Below, one piece after another: positions 16,781-25,415 of a DNA stretch of 64,000 nt. Position 1 is the stretch's first letter. Each line of letters opens with the position of its first letter. A model generated the notes under the pieces. The model searched no databases. It was given only the letters and a program-made list of their open reading frames with translations, and had not been told where the DNA came from. The stretch covers positions 186,001 to 250,000 of the forward strand of contig NZ_MOOY01000002.1 in NCBI RefSeq assembly GCF_001931685.1, written 5' to 3'. The stretch is from Pararhizobium arenae. GTDB taxonomy: Bacteria; Pseudomonadota; Alphaproteobacteria; Rhizobiales; Rhizobiaceae. The position numbers and the translations under genes were made by a program.

Positions 16781-19747
16781 TCAGACATGCAGCTTTTCAT
16801 TGGCAGGATCGAAGAAGACGGGATCGCAGAGGCGCCCTGGTGTGAATTCGTCACGCAGCCCGTTCCAGATCATCACCTCTTCGCCATGGCGGCTTGAACC
16901 GCGACGCACGAGCGCGAGGCCGATGGTCGAGTGGATATGTGGCGAGTAGCAGCTTGACGTGACATAGCCCTGATCGTTCTCAAGCGTCGCGGCCGCGTCC
17001 TTCGCCAGAATATGCGAGCCGGTCTTGAAACTCTTCGCCGGATCGAGCGGCACGACGCCAACCAGTTGCGGCCGCTCCGGCGCGTTCAGGCCTTCGCGGG
17101 CCAGCATATGCTTGCCGATGAAATCCGGCTTTGCGCTCGAAACCATGCGGCCGAAGCCGAGATCGCCCGGGACCACCGTGCCGTTGATTTCATTGTGGGT
17201 GACATGGCCCTTCTCGATGCGCAGGACCGCGAGTGCCTCGACGCCGTAAGGCTGGATGCCGTCTTCGCGGCCGGCTTCCATGATCGCATCGGCCACCGAC
17301 TCACCATAGCCGGCCGGAACCGCAAGCTCATAGGCAAGCTCGCCCGAAAACGAAATGCGGAACAGGCGGCCGTGAACCGCACCGTCGAACAGCGAAATCT
17401 CTGCCGCGCCAAGGAACGGGAAGGCTTCGTTCGACAGATCGGCATCGACGATGCGCTCGAGGATGGCGCGCGCTTTCGGGCCGACGATCGCCATCTGCGC
17501 CCACTGGTCAGTGACCGAGGCGAGGCGGACATCGAGGTCCGGCCAAAGCGCCTGGGCGCAAAATTCCAAATGGTTCATGACGCCGGCCGCATAGGCCGTG
17601 GTCGTCGTCATGAAGTAGCGATCTTCCGCGAGACGGCTGGTGGTGCCGTCGTCATAGATATGGCCGTCTTCGCGCAGCATCAGGCCGTAGCGCGCCTTGC
17701 CGACCGGCAGTTTCAGGAAAGCGTTGGAATAGACGCGGTTCAGAAACTCGGCGGCATCGGCGCCGGTGATCTCGATCTTGCCGAGCATGGAGACGTCGCA
17801 AAGCCCGGCATTCTTGCGGGCATTTTTGACTTCGCGATCGACGCTTTCACGCCAGCCGGTTTCGCCGGCGCGCGGAAACCACGAGGAGCGATACCAGAGG
17901 CCTGTTTCGACAAAGACCGCGCCGTTCTTCTTCGCCCAGTTGTGCAGCGGCGATTTGCGCACCGGCTGGAAATGATGGCCATGGGAGGTGCCCGTCAGCG
18001 CACCGAAGGAAACGGGTGTGTAGAACGGCCGGAAGGTGGTGGTGCCGACCTCGGCCGGCGAGACGCCGCGTGCTTCGGCGAGAAGCGCAATGGCGTTGAC
18101 ATTGGAAAGCTTGCCCTGATCGGTTGCCATGCCGTTGGTGGTGTAGCGCTTGGCAAGCTCCACATGGCCATAGCCTTCCTGTACGGCGAGGCCCAGATCC
18201 TTGCGGTGCACGTCGTTCTGGTAATCGATAAAGGCTTTTCCGCGCACGCCCTTGATCGTCCAGAGCGGTTTTGCCGGGGCAGGGGCGATTTCACCCGTTA
18301 CAGCGCCAAAAGACGGCTGCGTGCTGCCATAGCCAAGGCTTTCGGCGAGAGCCGTGCCCTTTGCCGCGCCATCTTCCAGGCAAGCAGCGAGCCCGTCGAT
18401 ACCGGCGGCTGCACCGGCAAGCGAGAGCCCCTTCAGGCCTGACGGTGCAAGAAACGTCGCCTTCTCATCCGACCATTGCGGCTTGCCGCCGCGATGGCAG
18501 GCGAGATTGATCACCGGGTTGAAGCCGCCCGACATGGCAAGTGCATCGACCTTGATCGTCTCGCTGCCGTTTCTCGTGCGGACGGTGATGCCGGAAAGCG
18601 CCTTGCCGCCGCTGGCGTCGCTGACAACGGCGTCGGAGATGATCCGGGTTCTGCCGTTATAGCCGCTCGGTGCCGGCCTCGACCGGCTGTCGATGATCAC
18701 CGCCGCCGGAATGCCGGCTGCCTCCAGATCGGCGGCCAGCGCGTAGCCGGTGTCATTGGTGGTGAAGATCGCGACCTGCCGGCCCGGCGCCACGCCGTAG
18801 CGGTTGAGATAGGTGCGCATCGCACCCGCCATCATCACGCCGGGGACGTCATTGCCGCCGAAAACCAGCGGACGCTCCTCGGCGCCGGTGGCCAGCAGCG
18901 CTTCCTTGGCGACGATGCGCCAGAGGCGTTCGACGGGGAGATGAGCTGCAGGGATGCCGACATGTTTCTGCACGCGCTCGACAGCGCCGAAAACATTGCC
19001 GTCATACCAGCCGAAGACGGTGGTGCGCGGCAGCAGCGTGACATTCGGCAGGGCGGCGAGTTCGGCCAGCGTTTCGGCCGCGAAGGCGTGTGCGGCTTTT
19101 CCGTCAATCGTTGCGGTCTCGGACAGAAGACCGCCGCCGGCCTGCGACTGTTCATCGGCGACAATGACCCGCGCGCCGGCGCGGCCGGCGGCAAGAGCTG
19201 CTGCAAGGCCGGTAGCGCCTGCGCCAACCACAAGCAGGTCGCAATGCGCCCAGCTCTTTTCATAGCCATCCGGATCGGCTTCGTAGGTCGCGCGGCCGAG
19301 GCCCGCGGCGCGGCGGATGAAGGGCTCGTAGAGCTTTTCCCAGAGCGCTGCTGGCCACATGAAGGTCTTGTAGTAGAACCCGGCCCCGAGGAAGGGGGAA
19401 AGAAGGCTGTTGAGCGCGCCGACATCAACATCGAGCGAGGGCCAGCGGTTCTGGCTTTGCGCTGTCAGACCCTGATAGAGTTCCTGCACTGTGGCGCGGG
19501 TGTTCGGCTCCGTGCGGCCGCCTTCACCGATGGTCATCAGGGCGTTGGGTTCGGCCGCCCCCGCTGTCAGGATGCCACGCCGCCGGTGATACTTGAAGCT
19601 GCGGCCGACGAGCAGCCGGCCGTTTGCCAGAAGCGCCGAAGCGAGACTGTCGCCCTCAAAACCCTGCATCTCCTTGCCATCGAAGGAGAAGGAGAGGGGC
19701 TTGCTGCGGTCGACAAGGCCGCCGGACGAAAGGCGATAGGGGGTCAT
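16781..19747 (-). CDS. mgdC: N-methylglutamate dehydrogenase subunit C (SoxA-like)
   Basis: The 988-residue alpha subunit has the SoxA plan: an N-terminal 2Fe-2S-like small domain (about 15-100, FKYHRRRGILTAG), an NAD/FAD domain with GAGATGLAAALAAGRAG (175-191), and a C-terminal GcvT-like THF domain (about 600-985). It receives the methyl carbon from N-methylglutamate on THF. The start ATG at 19747 overlaps the mgdB stop by ATGA. Sarcosine oxidase alpha has the same plan; the gmaS-mgs neighbourhood decides for the N-methylglutamate enzyme. Confidence 0.9.
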   Translation of the reverse strand: MTPYRLSSGGLVDRSKPLSFSFDGKEMQGFEGDSLASALLANGRLLVGRSFKYHRRRGILTAGAAEPNALMTIGEGGRTEPNTRATVQELYQGLTAQSQNRWPSLDVDVGALNSLLSPFLGAGFYYKTFMWPAALWEKLYEPFIRRAAGLGRATYEADPDGYEKSWAHCDLLVVGAGATGLAAALAAGRAGARVIVADEQSQAGGGLLSETATIDGKAAHAFAAETLAELAALPNVTLLPRTTVFGWYDGNVFGAVERVQKHVGIPAAHLPVERLWRIVAKEALLATGAEERPLVFGGNDVPGVMMAGAMRTYLNRYGVAPGRQVAIFTTNDTGYALAADLEAAGIPAAVIIDSRSRPAPSGYNGRTRIISDAVVSDASGGKALSGITVRTRNGSETIKVDALAMSGGFNPVINLACHRGGKPQWSDEKATFLAPSGLKGLSLAGAAAGIDGLAACLEDGAAKGTALAESLGYGSTQPSFGAVTGEIAPAPAKPLWTIKGVRGKAFIDYQNDVHRKDLGLAVQEGYGHVELAKRYTTNGMATDQGKLSNVNAIALLAEARGVSPAEVGTTTFRPFYTPVSFGALTGTSHGHHFQPVRKSPLHNWAKKNGAVFVETGLWYRSSWFPRAGETGWRESVDREVKNARKNAGLCDVSMLGKIEITGADAAEFLNRVYSNAFLKLPVGKARYGLMLREDGHIYDDGTTSRLAEDRYFMTTTTAYAAGVMNHLEFCAQALWPDLDVRLASVTDQWAQMAIVGPKARAILERIVDADLSNEAFPFLGAAEISLFDGAVHGRLFRISFSGELAYELAVPAGYGESVADAIMEAGREDGIQPYGVEALAVLRIEKGHVTHNEINGTVVPGDLGFGRMVSSAKPDFIGKHMLAREGLNAPERPQLVGVVPLDPAKSFKTGSHILAKDAAATLENDQGYVTSSCYSPHIHSTIGLALVRRGSSRHGEEVMIWNGLRDEFTPGRLCDPVFFDPANEKLHV

Positions 19748-20010
19748 GCGGTCACCTTGCGCGCTGCGTCTCTGGTCTCGAAAATCTCGTGCGTGGCGGT
19801 ATCGCGGTTCACCACCAGCCAGCGCCGGCAGCCGGAGGTGTGATGCCAGTATTCCTGATAGGCGCCGCGCGGGTTGTCGCGCAGGTAAACGTAGTCGAAC
19901 CATGTTTCCTGCGACGCATCCGGCGCCGGGCGGGTGAGGGCTGCACCCTTGACGGTGAATTCTTCCTTGGGGCGTGCGCCGCAATGCGGGCAGGTGACGA
20001 GGCTTGCCAT
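19744..20010 (-). CDS. mgdB: N-methylglutamate dehydrogenase subunit B (SoxD-like)
   Basis: The 88-residue protein is the delta-type small subunit with a zinc site: CPHC (7-10) and, further on, WHHTSGCRRW (about 56-65) supplying His and Cys. TWFDYVYLRDNPRG in the middle is typical of SoxD. It stabilises the heterotetramer. It lies 22 bp after mgdA and overlaps mgdC by four bases. Confidence 0.9.
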   Translation of the reverse strand: MASLVTCPHCGARPKEEFTVKGAALTRPAPDASQETWFDYVYLRDNPRGAYQEYWHHTSGCRRWLVVNRDTATHEIFETRDAARKVTA

Positions 20011-20032
20011 GTCGTGTTCCTTGGTCCGGCAA

Positions 20033-21283
20033 TCAGTGTAGGTTTGGTTGGGCGCCCTGGCCCTTTTCGTCGATCAGGTAGCCGCGCTCGAACCGGTCGA
20101 GCCGCATCTGCCGCGTGGTGGCGTGCGGCATGTCCCGAGCGATCAGGTGGGCGAAGCAGAAGCCCGAGGCAGGCGTCGCCTTGAAGCCGCCGTAGCACCA
20201 GCCGGCATTGAGATAGAGATTGTCGAAGGACGTCTTGTCGATGATCGGCGAGCCGTCCATCGACATATCCATGATGCCGCCCCAGGAGCGCAGCACCCGG
20301 ATGCGCGACAGGGCCGGGATCATCGCCTTGCCGGCTTCCGCGACATGCTCGACTGTCGCGAGATTGCCGCGCTGGGCATAGGAATTGTAGCCGTCTATAT
20401 CGCCGCCGAAAACGAGGCCGCCCTTGTCGGACTGGGACACATAGAAATGCCCGGCGCCAAAGGTGACGACGCAATCGATGAAGGGCTTCAGGCCTTCCGA
20501 GACAAAGGCCTGCAGCACATGGCTTTCGATCGGCAGCTTCATGCCGGCCATTTCCGCAACGCGGGAAGAATTGCCGGCGGCAGCGAGCCCGATCTTGCCG
20601 CAGCCGATGAAGCCTCTGGACGTCTCGACCCCAACGACGCGGCCATTCTCCCGGCGAATGCCGGTCACTCCGCAGTTCTGGATGATATCGACGCCACGGT
20701 TGTCGGCACCGCGCGCGTAACCCCAGGCCACGCCGTCATGGCGCACGGTGCCGCCGCGCTGCTGCAGAAGCCCGCCCTGGATCGGGAAACGGGCGTTGTC
20801 GAAATCGAGGAAGGGCAGCTTCGCCTTCACCGCCGCGCGATCCAGCAGTTCGGCATCGACGCCGTGCAGCCGCATGGCATTGCCGCGCCGCGTATAGGCG
20901 TCGCGCTGGGCGTCGGAATGATAGAGATTGAGCACGCCGCGCTGGGAAACCATGGCGTTGAAGTTGAAGTCCTGCTCCAGCCCTTCCCAAAGCTTCATCG
21001 AAAGCTCGTAGAACGGGTTGTTGCCTTCGAGCAGATAGTTGGAGCGAATGATCGTGGTGTTGCGGCCGACATTGCCGGAGCCGATGTAGCCCTTCTCCAG
21101 CACCGCGACATTGGTGATGCCGAATTCCTTGGCGAGATAATAGGCCGTTGCCAGCCCGTGTCCGCCACCACCCACGATGATCACGTCATAGTGCTGCTTC
21201 GGCTGCGGATCGCGCCAGGCGGGCGCCCAGCTCTTGTTGCCTTTCAGGCCGTTCAGGAAGATCGAAAAAGCGGAATAGCGCAT
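20033..21283 (-). CDS. mgdA: N-methylglutamate dehydrogenase subunit A (SoxB-like)
   Basis: The 416-residue beta-type subunit is a D-amino-acid-oxidase-fold flavoprotein with the FAD loop VGGGGHGLATAYYLA (37-51) and GNVGRNTTIIRSNYL soon after, characteristic of SoxB proteins. It carries the amine-oxidising flavin site. It is the first gene of mgdABCD, and its promoter must lie in the 90-bp gap shared with the divergent regulator. Identity as N-methylglutamate rather than sarcosine oxidase is from context. Confidence 0.9.
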   Translation of the reverse strand: MRYSAFSIFLNGLKGNKSWAPAWRDPQPKQHYDVIIVGGGGHGLATAYYLAKEFGITNVAVLEKGYIGSGNVGRNTTIIRSNYLLEGNNPFYELSMKLWEGLEQDFNFNAMVSQRGVLNLYHSDAQRDAYTRRGNAMRLHGVDAELLDRAAVKAKLPFLDFDNARFPIQGGLLQQRGGTVRHDGVAWGYARGADNRGVDIIQNCGVTGIRRENGRVVGVETSRGFIGCGKIGLAAAGNSSRVAEMAGMKLPIESHVLQAFVSEGLKPFIDCVVTFGAGHFYVSQSDKGGLVFGGDIDGYNSYAQRGNLATVEHVAEAGKAMIPALSRIRVLRSWGGIMDMSMDGSPIIDKTSFDNLYLNAGWCYGGFKATPASGFCFAHLIARDMPHATTRQMRLDRFERGYLIDEKGQGAQPNLH

Positions 21284-21373
21284 CGCGGGGCCTCGAACAT
21301 ATCTGGCGAGAAACTAGCGTGTTTGGGGGAGATTGCGTTGCATGAAGGGGACGTTTCCATATAAAAAAAGGAC
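21284..21373. promoter_or_regulatory. Divergent promoter gap mgdABCD / regulator
   Basis: Only 90 bp separate the two start codons, so promoters and any regulator site overlap here. TTCCATATAAAAAAAGG before the regulator start resembles TTCCATACAGTAAAAAT in front of dmmD (5762 onward). Autoregulation is plausible. Confidence 0.45.
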
Positions 21374-22351
21374 ATGATATCTTTCGATTCAAAAAGCACT
21401 CAGAAGATCGGTTTCCTGCTCGCGCCGAATTTTGCGCTGATGTCCTACGCTTCGGCCGTGGAGCCTCTTCGGGCAGCCAATCTCCTGGCGGGTGTCGATC
21501 TCTACGACATCGTTCCGCTGTCGGGCGGTGGCGAGCCGGTAGAGAGTTCTTCTGGCTTGGTGGTGGGGTGCGGGCCGTTGGAAACGGTGGGCGCCAGCTG
21601 CCACACGATCTTCGTTTGCGCCGGCGGTGATCCCAAGGACTGGGCGGCGATGAACGAGTTGCACGGCACATTGCGGCGGCTTGCGCGGCAAGGGGTGCGA
21701 ATTGGCGGCATATCGAGCGGCGCCTACGTTCTCGCCGCTGCGGGACTGCTCGGAACCAGCGATTTCACCATTCACTGGGAACATGCGACGGTATTGAAAG
21801 AAGCATTCCCGCATCTGACACCACGTCAGGCGAGGTATGTGATCGATGGCGATCGGGTGACCTGCGCCGGTGGCGTCGCGCCGCTCGACCTTATGCATGC
21901 GATGATATCGGATCGCATGGGATCGCATTTCGCCCGTCGGGTCAGCGACTGGTACCTGCATACGGCCGTGGCCGAGCCCGGTGCCCCGCAGCGCGGCTCC
22001 GCCGCCGAGCGTTTTGGGACGCATCATCCGGCGCTGCTGACCGTTCTTGAAAAGATGGAGGCGACGATCGAGCAACCGGTCAATCGGGCGGCGATGGCGA
22101 AGCTCGCTGGTATCAGCAGTCGTCATCTCGACCGGCTGTTCAACGAACATCTCATGAGCGGTTTTCTGGAAACCTATCGCAGGATCCGCCTTGATCATGC
22201 CCGACGGCTTCTGGAGCAAAGCCCGCTCTCGATTGCCGAGATCGCCTATGCGACAGGCTTTTCCAGCGCCGGTCATTTTTCCAGGGCGTTTCGCGCCCTG
22301 ACGGGAAAATCACCGGGCGGCTTTCGCGCCGATGCTCTGCACGATCGATAG
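21374..22351 (+). CDS. GlxA-family (DJ-1/PfpI + AraC) transcriptional regulator
   Basis: The 325-residue protein has an N-terminal class I glutamine-amidotransferase-like sensor domain (about 10-180, IGFLLAPNFALMSYASAVEPLR) and a C-terminal AraC-type double HTH (about 225-320, SIAEIAYATGFSSAGHFSRAF). This is the architecture of GlxA, GbdR, CdhR and ArgR, which sense quaternary amines or amino acids. Its divergence from mgdABCD with a 90-bp gap suggests that it controls that operon and perhaps the whole methylated-amine island. AAAGGA precedes the start. Its stop codon abuts the stop of the convergent permease gene with no spacer. Confidence 0.88.
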   Translation: MISFDSKSTQKIGFLLAPNFALMSYASAVEPLRAANLLAGVDLYDIVPLSGGGEPVESSSGLVVGCGPLETVGASCHTIFVCAGGDPKDWAAMNELHGTLRRLARQGVRIGGISSGAYVLAAAGLLGTSDFTIHWEHATVLKEAFPHLTPRQARYVIDGDRVTCAGGVAPLDLMHAMISDRMGSHFARRVSDWYLHTAVAEPGAPQRGSAAERFGTHHPALLTVLEKMEATIEQPVNRAAMAKLAGISSRHLDRLFNEHLMSGFLETYRRIRLDHARRLLEQSPLSIAEIAYATGFSSAGHFSRAFRALTGKSPGGFRADALHDR

Positions 22352-23971
22352 TCATACCGCAAACGACAGCAGGAACGTCCACAGGCAGACGTAGAGGAGG
22401 AGCGCAAAGCTGTAGAGCAGGGTCGTGCGCATGATATCGGCTTCGCGCCCGACCTGACCGACCGCCGCCGCCGCGATGGCAATAGACTGGGGCGAGATGA
22501 GCTTCGCCATCACGCCGCCGCTCGTGTTGGCCGCGACCAGCAGCGCCTGGCTGGTTCCGATCTGGGATGCGGTGACCGATTGCAGATGGGCAAACAGCGT
22601 GTTGCTGTTGACCACAGAACCGGTGATGAACACGCCGAACCAGCCGATCACGGGCGCAATCAGCGGGAAGACCCCGCCCGTCTGGGCGAGCCCCAGCCCG
22701 ATGCTGGAGGAGGCGCCGGAGAAATTGGCGATATAGGCGACGGCCATGATCAGCGAAATCATCGCAAGCGGGCTCCAGAGATCGCGTATCACCGCCTTGA
22801 GCTGGGCATAGGCTATTGACGGAGAAAGCCGAGACGAGAGCAACGTGGTCAGCACAACGGAAATCAGGATGGCTGTTCCCGACGCGCTTATGAGGGCGAC
22901 ATTCCACACGGCGGGAAGCGCACGTGCGGCCGCGGCGATCGGCGGCATTTCCTCCACTTGAAGATGGAGGAACGGGATTTCCAGTTTCAGCACCGTTGCG
23001 GCAAGCGGGCCATCGGCAGCAAACAGGGCTTTGAACTGCGGCAGGCTCCAAAGAAGGATGAAGGCCGTCAGGATGTAGAACGGCGACCAGGCCTTGATCA
23101 CCTCCGTCAGCGACCAGCGCTGGGCCGAGATCGGCGGCGCTCCCTCCTCCCGGTAAATCCGGCCCGGCTGCCAGAACTGCATGAACAGGGCCAGCGTTCC
23201 CATGGAGCCAAGCGGCGCGATGATATCCGTCAGCTCCGGCCCGATGAAATAGAGGGTGAGCGTCTGCAGGCCGCTGAACAGGAAGCCGATCAAGAGCAGC
23301 ACGGGCCAGGTTTCGCGGACCCCGCGCAGGCCGTCGAGAACGAGGATGAGCAACAGCGGCACGAACAGCGTCGAAAGCTGGACGATCGCAATCATCATCA
23401 TGGACATATCCCGCAGATCGACGCCGCCCTGTTGCGCCCCTACCAGAACCGGGATGCCGATTGCCCCATAGGCGCCGCTTGCGGCATTTGCCAAGAGGCT
23501 GAGCATCGCCGCCTTGATCGGCTTGAAGCCCAGTTCCACGAGGAGCGCCGCGCAGATGGCAATGGGCACGCCAAACCCGGCAGCACCTTCCAGAAAGGCC
23601 CCGAAGCAGAAAGCGATCAGGATGACCTGGATGCGCTGATCATCGGAAATCGTGGCGATGCTGGCGCGAATGACGTCGAACTTGCCGCTCTTGACTGCAA
23701 GCCGGTAAAGCCAGACCGCCATGAGCACGATGTAGCCGATCGGCCAAAGGCCGCCCAGAATGCCAAAGACGGCGGCTCCGATGATCTTCTCCAGCGGCAT
23801 GTGAAAGACGACGAAGGATGCGACGATCGACAGCGCGAGCGTGAGGATGGCCGCCGTCAACCCCTTGAGTTTCAGCAGCGTCAGGGCGGCGAGGAAGAAC
23901 AGGATCGGCAGGGCGGACACCAGCGCGGAAAGATAGAGATTTCCCAAAGGATCGTATGTCTGCTGCCACAT
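22352..23971 (-). CDS. lldP: L-lactate permease family transporter
   Basis: The 539-residue polytopic membrane protein (about 13 segments) is of the LctP/GlcA family, with the typical WPIGYIVLMAVWLYRLAVKSG (about 75-95), GAFLEGAAGFGVPIAICAALL and the late SPQSIAIAAAAVGQVG. The family imports lactate or glycolate by proton symport. It follows the dehydrogenase gene by 48 bp on the same strand, so the two form a lactate uptake and oxidation unit. AGGAAA stands before the ATG. Glycolate remains an alternative substrate. Confidence 0.88.
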   Translation of the reverse strand: MWQQTYDPLGNLYLSALVSALPILFFLAALTLLKLKGLTAAILTLALSIVASFVVFHMPLEKIIGAAVFGILGGLWPIGYIVLMAVWLYRLAVKSGKFDVIRASIATISDDQRIQVILIAFCFGAFLEGAAGFGVPIAICAALLVELGFKPIKAAMLSLLANAASGAYGAIGIPVLVGAQQGGVDLRDMSMMMIAIVQLSTLFVPLLLILVLDGLRGVRETWPVLLLIGFLFSGLQTLTLYFIGPELTDIIAPLGSMGTLALFMQFWQPGRIYREEGAPPISAQRWSLTEVIKAWSPFYILTAFILLWSLPQFKALFAADGPLAATVLKLEIPFLHLQVEEMPPIAAAARALPAVWNVALISASGTAILISVVLTTLLSSRLSPSIAYAQLKAVIRDLWSPLAMISLIMAVAYIANFSGASSSIGLGLAQTGGVFPLIAPVIGWFGVFITGSVVNSNTLFAHLQSVTASQIGTSQALLVAANTSGGVMAKLISPQSIAIAAAAVGQVGREADIMRTTLLYSFALLLYVCLWTFLLSFAV

Positions 23972-24019
23972 CTGCTTTTCCTGGCTGGTCCGGTTTCAGG
24001 TCTTATGTCGATAGGGGGC

Positions 24020-25018
24020 TTACGCTTTCAGGACAGCATTCGCGCAGGGCGTTCCATTCGCCATGCAATTCAGGTTGTCGAAGGTGACGGCGGCGATTTC
24101 GCGCAGGGCCTCGATGGTGAAGAAGCCCTGATGACCCGTGACGAGCACGTTGGGAAACGTCATCAGCCGCTGGAAGATGTCGTCGTCAATGATGTCGGAC
24201 GAGCGGTCATGGAAAAACAGCGTGCTTTCCTGCTCGTACACATCGATGCCGAGGGCGCCGAGCCGACGGGACTTCAGGGCGGAGATAACCGCGCGGGTAT
24301 CGATGAGCGCCCCGCGCGACGTGTTGATCAGCATGGCGCCGGGTTTCATCCGGGCAAGCCTCTCATCATCGATCATGTGCCGGTTGGATTCGAACAGCGG
24401 GCAGTGCAGCGTGACGATATCGGAGCGGGCCAGGAGTTGATCGAGATCGACGATCTCGCCCAGGGCAGAGAACTCCGGGGACGGGGCAGGGTCGAACCCG
24501 AGGACGTGGCAGCCGAAGCCCTTCATGATCCTTGCGACGGCAAGGCCGATCTTGCCGGTTCCGACGATCCCGACCGTCTTTCCGTGAAGTGTCATGCCCA
24601 AAAGGCCGCCAAGCATGAAGTTTCCTTCTCGCACGCGGTTATAGGCGCGGTGCGTGTGCCGGTTCAGCGTCATGATCAGCGCGATGGTGTGTTCCGCAAC
24701 CGCCTCCGGAGCATAGGCCGGCACGCGGGCAACGAGTATTCCCAGTTTGCGCGCCGCCTCGATATCGACGTTGTTGAACCCTGCGCAGCGCAGAAACACA
24801 CCTTTTACGCCAAGGCCGTTCAAGGCTTCGAGAACGGCTGCGTTGACCACGTCGTTGACGAAAACGCAGATCGCGTCGCACCCCTGCGCGAAGGCGACGG
24901 TCTGCAGGGAAAGGCTGGCCTGCTGGTAGACCAGTTCAAAGGGGGTCGACTGACGCCCGTTCGCCTCGTCCAGAAACTTCCTGTCGTAGGAGTGGGCGCT
25001 GAACACCGCAATTTTCAT
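24020..25018 (-). CDS. ldhA: D-lactate dehydrogenase (2-hydroxyacid dehydrogenase family)
   Basis: The 332-residue NAD-dependent D-2-hydroxyacid dehydrogenase resembles LdhA most closely. It has RCAGFNNVDIEAARKLG (about 77-93), the NAD loop GIVGTGKIGLAVARI (about 150-164), INTSRGALIDT with the catalytic Arg (about 231-241) and GHQGFFTIEALREIA with the catalytic His (about 295). The ending around YEQESTLFFHDRS is typical of fermentative D-LDH. I chose ATG 25018 (MKIAVFSAHS) over an extension that lacks family similarity. Located upstream of lldP, it may interconvert pyruvate and D-lactate. Confidence 0.9.
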   Translation of the reverse strand: MKIAVFSAHSYDRKFLDEANGRQSTPFELVYQQASLSLQTVAFAQGCDAICVFVNDVVNAAVLEALNGLGVKGVFLRCAGFNNVDIEAARKLGILVARVPAYAPEAVAEHTIALIMTLNRHTHRAYNRVREGNFMLGGLLGMTLHGKTVGIVGTGKIGLAVARIMKGFGCHVLGFDPAPSPEFSALGEIVDLDQLLARSDIVTLHCPLFESNRHMIDDERLARMKPGAMLINTSRGALIDTRAVISALKSRRLGALGIDVYEQESTLFFHDRSSDIIDDDIFQRLMTFPNVLVTGHQGFFTIEALREIAAVTFDNLNCMANGTPCANAVLKA

Positions 25019-25415
25019 GAAAATCCCATCCTGAAGCTCGGGCGTGCATCCTTCCGCCCGCCGGAAGCGCCATCGACTCTCTTGACCCATGGGAACGGTA
25101 TCACGGGGTTTACGACAAGGCGTGTAGTATCACGTAGGCTCTGTCGGGATGGATGCGGTCGGGCCTGTGCCTATCCGCCGGAGGAGATGCTTCTCGCCTT
25201 GGCGCCCCTGAAATCCTCAGGGGTCTTCCACCCGAAGTTACACGTATCTACTGGCAGAATACTACCTTCCGTCCGGATTGGGGCGCAGTGTTCGGCTGGG
25301 AGCGACCCGTCCGGATGCGTGCGTCCATGTTTTGCGATCCGCGGATTTCGGATAGCGGTCTTCCGCTTCAGGAGAGGCGCCGTGTGTGGCGCCGCCCAGC
25401 GTGAGGGTTTCTGTG
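25019..25415. other. Gene-free interval between ldhA and the DUF3300 gene
   Basis: These 397 bp separate divergent genes. No frame shows family resemblance. GGCGCC-GTGTGT-GGCGCC forms an inverted repeat near 25376-25393, 20-40 bp before the DUF3300 start. Promoters for both directions are expected but no convincing -35/-10 pair is visible. Confidence 0.4.

Noticed and set aside
16231-16788. Alternative mgdD start at ATG 16788
   Set aside because: The downstream ATG at 16764 has a better spaced AAGGGA and family similarity starts there; the earlier start cannot be excluded entirely.
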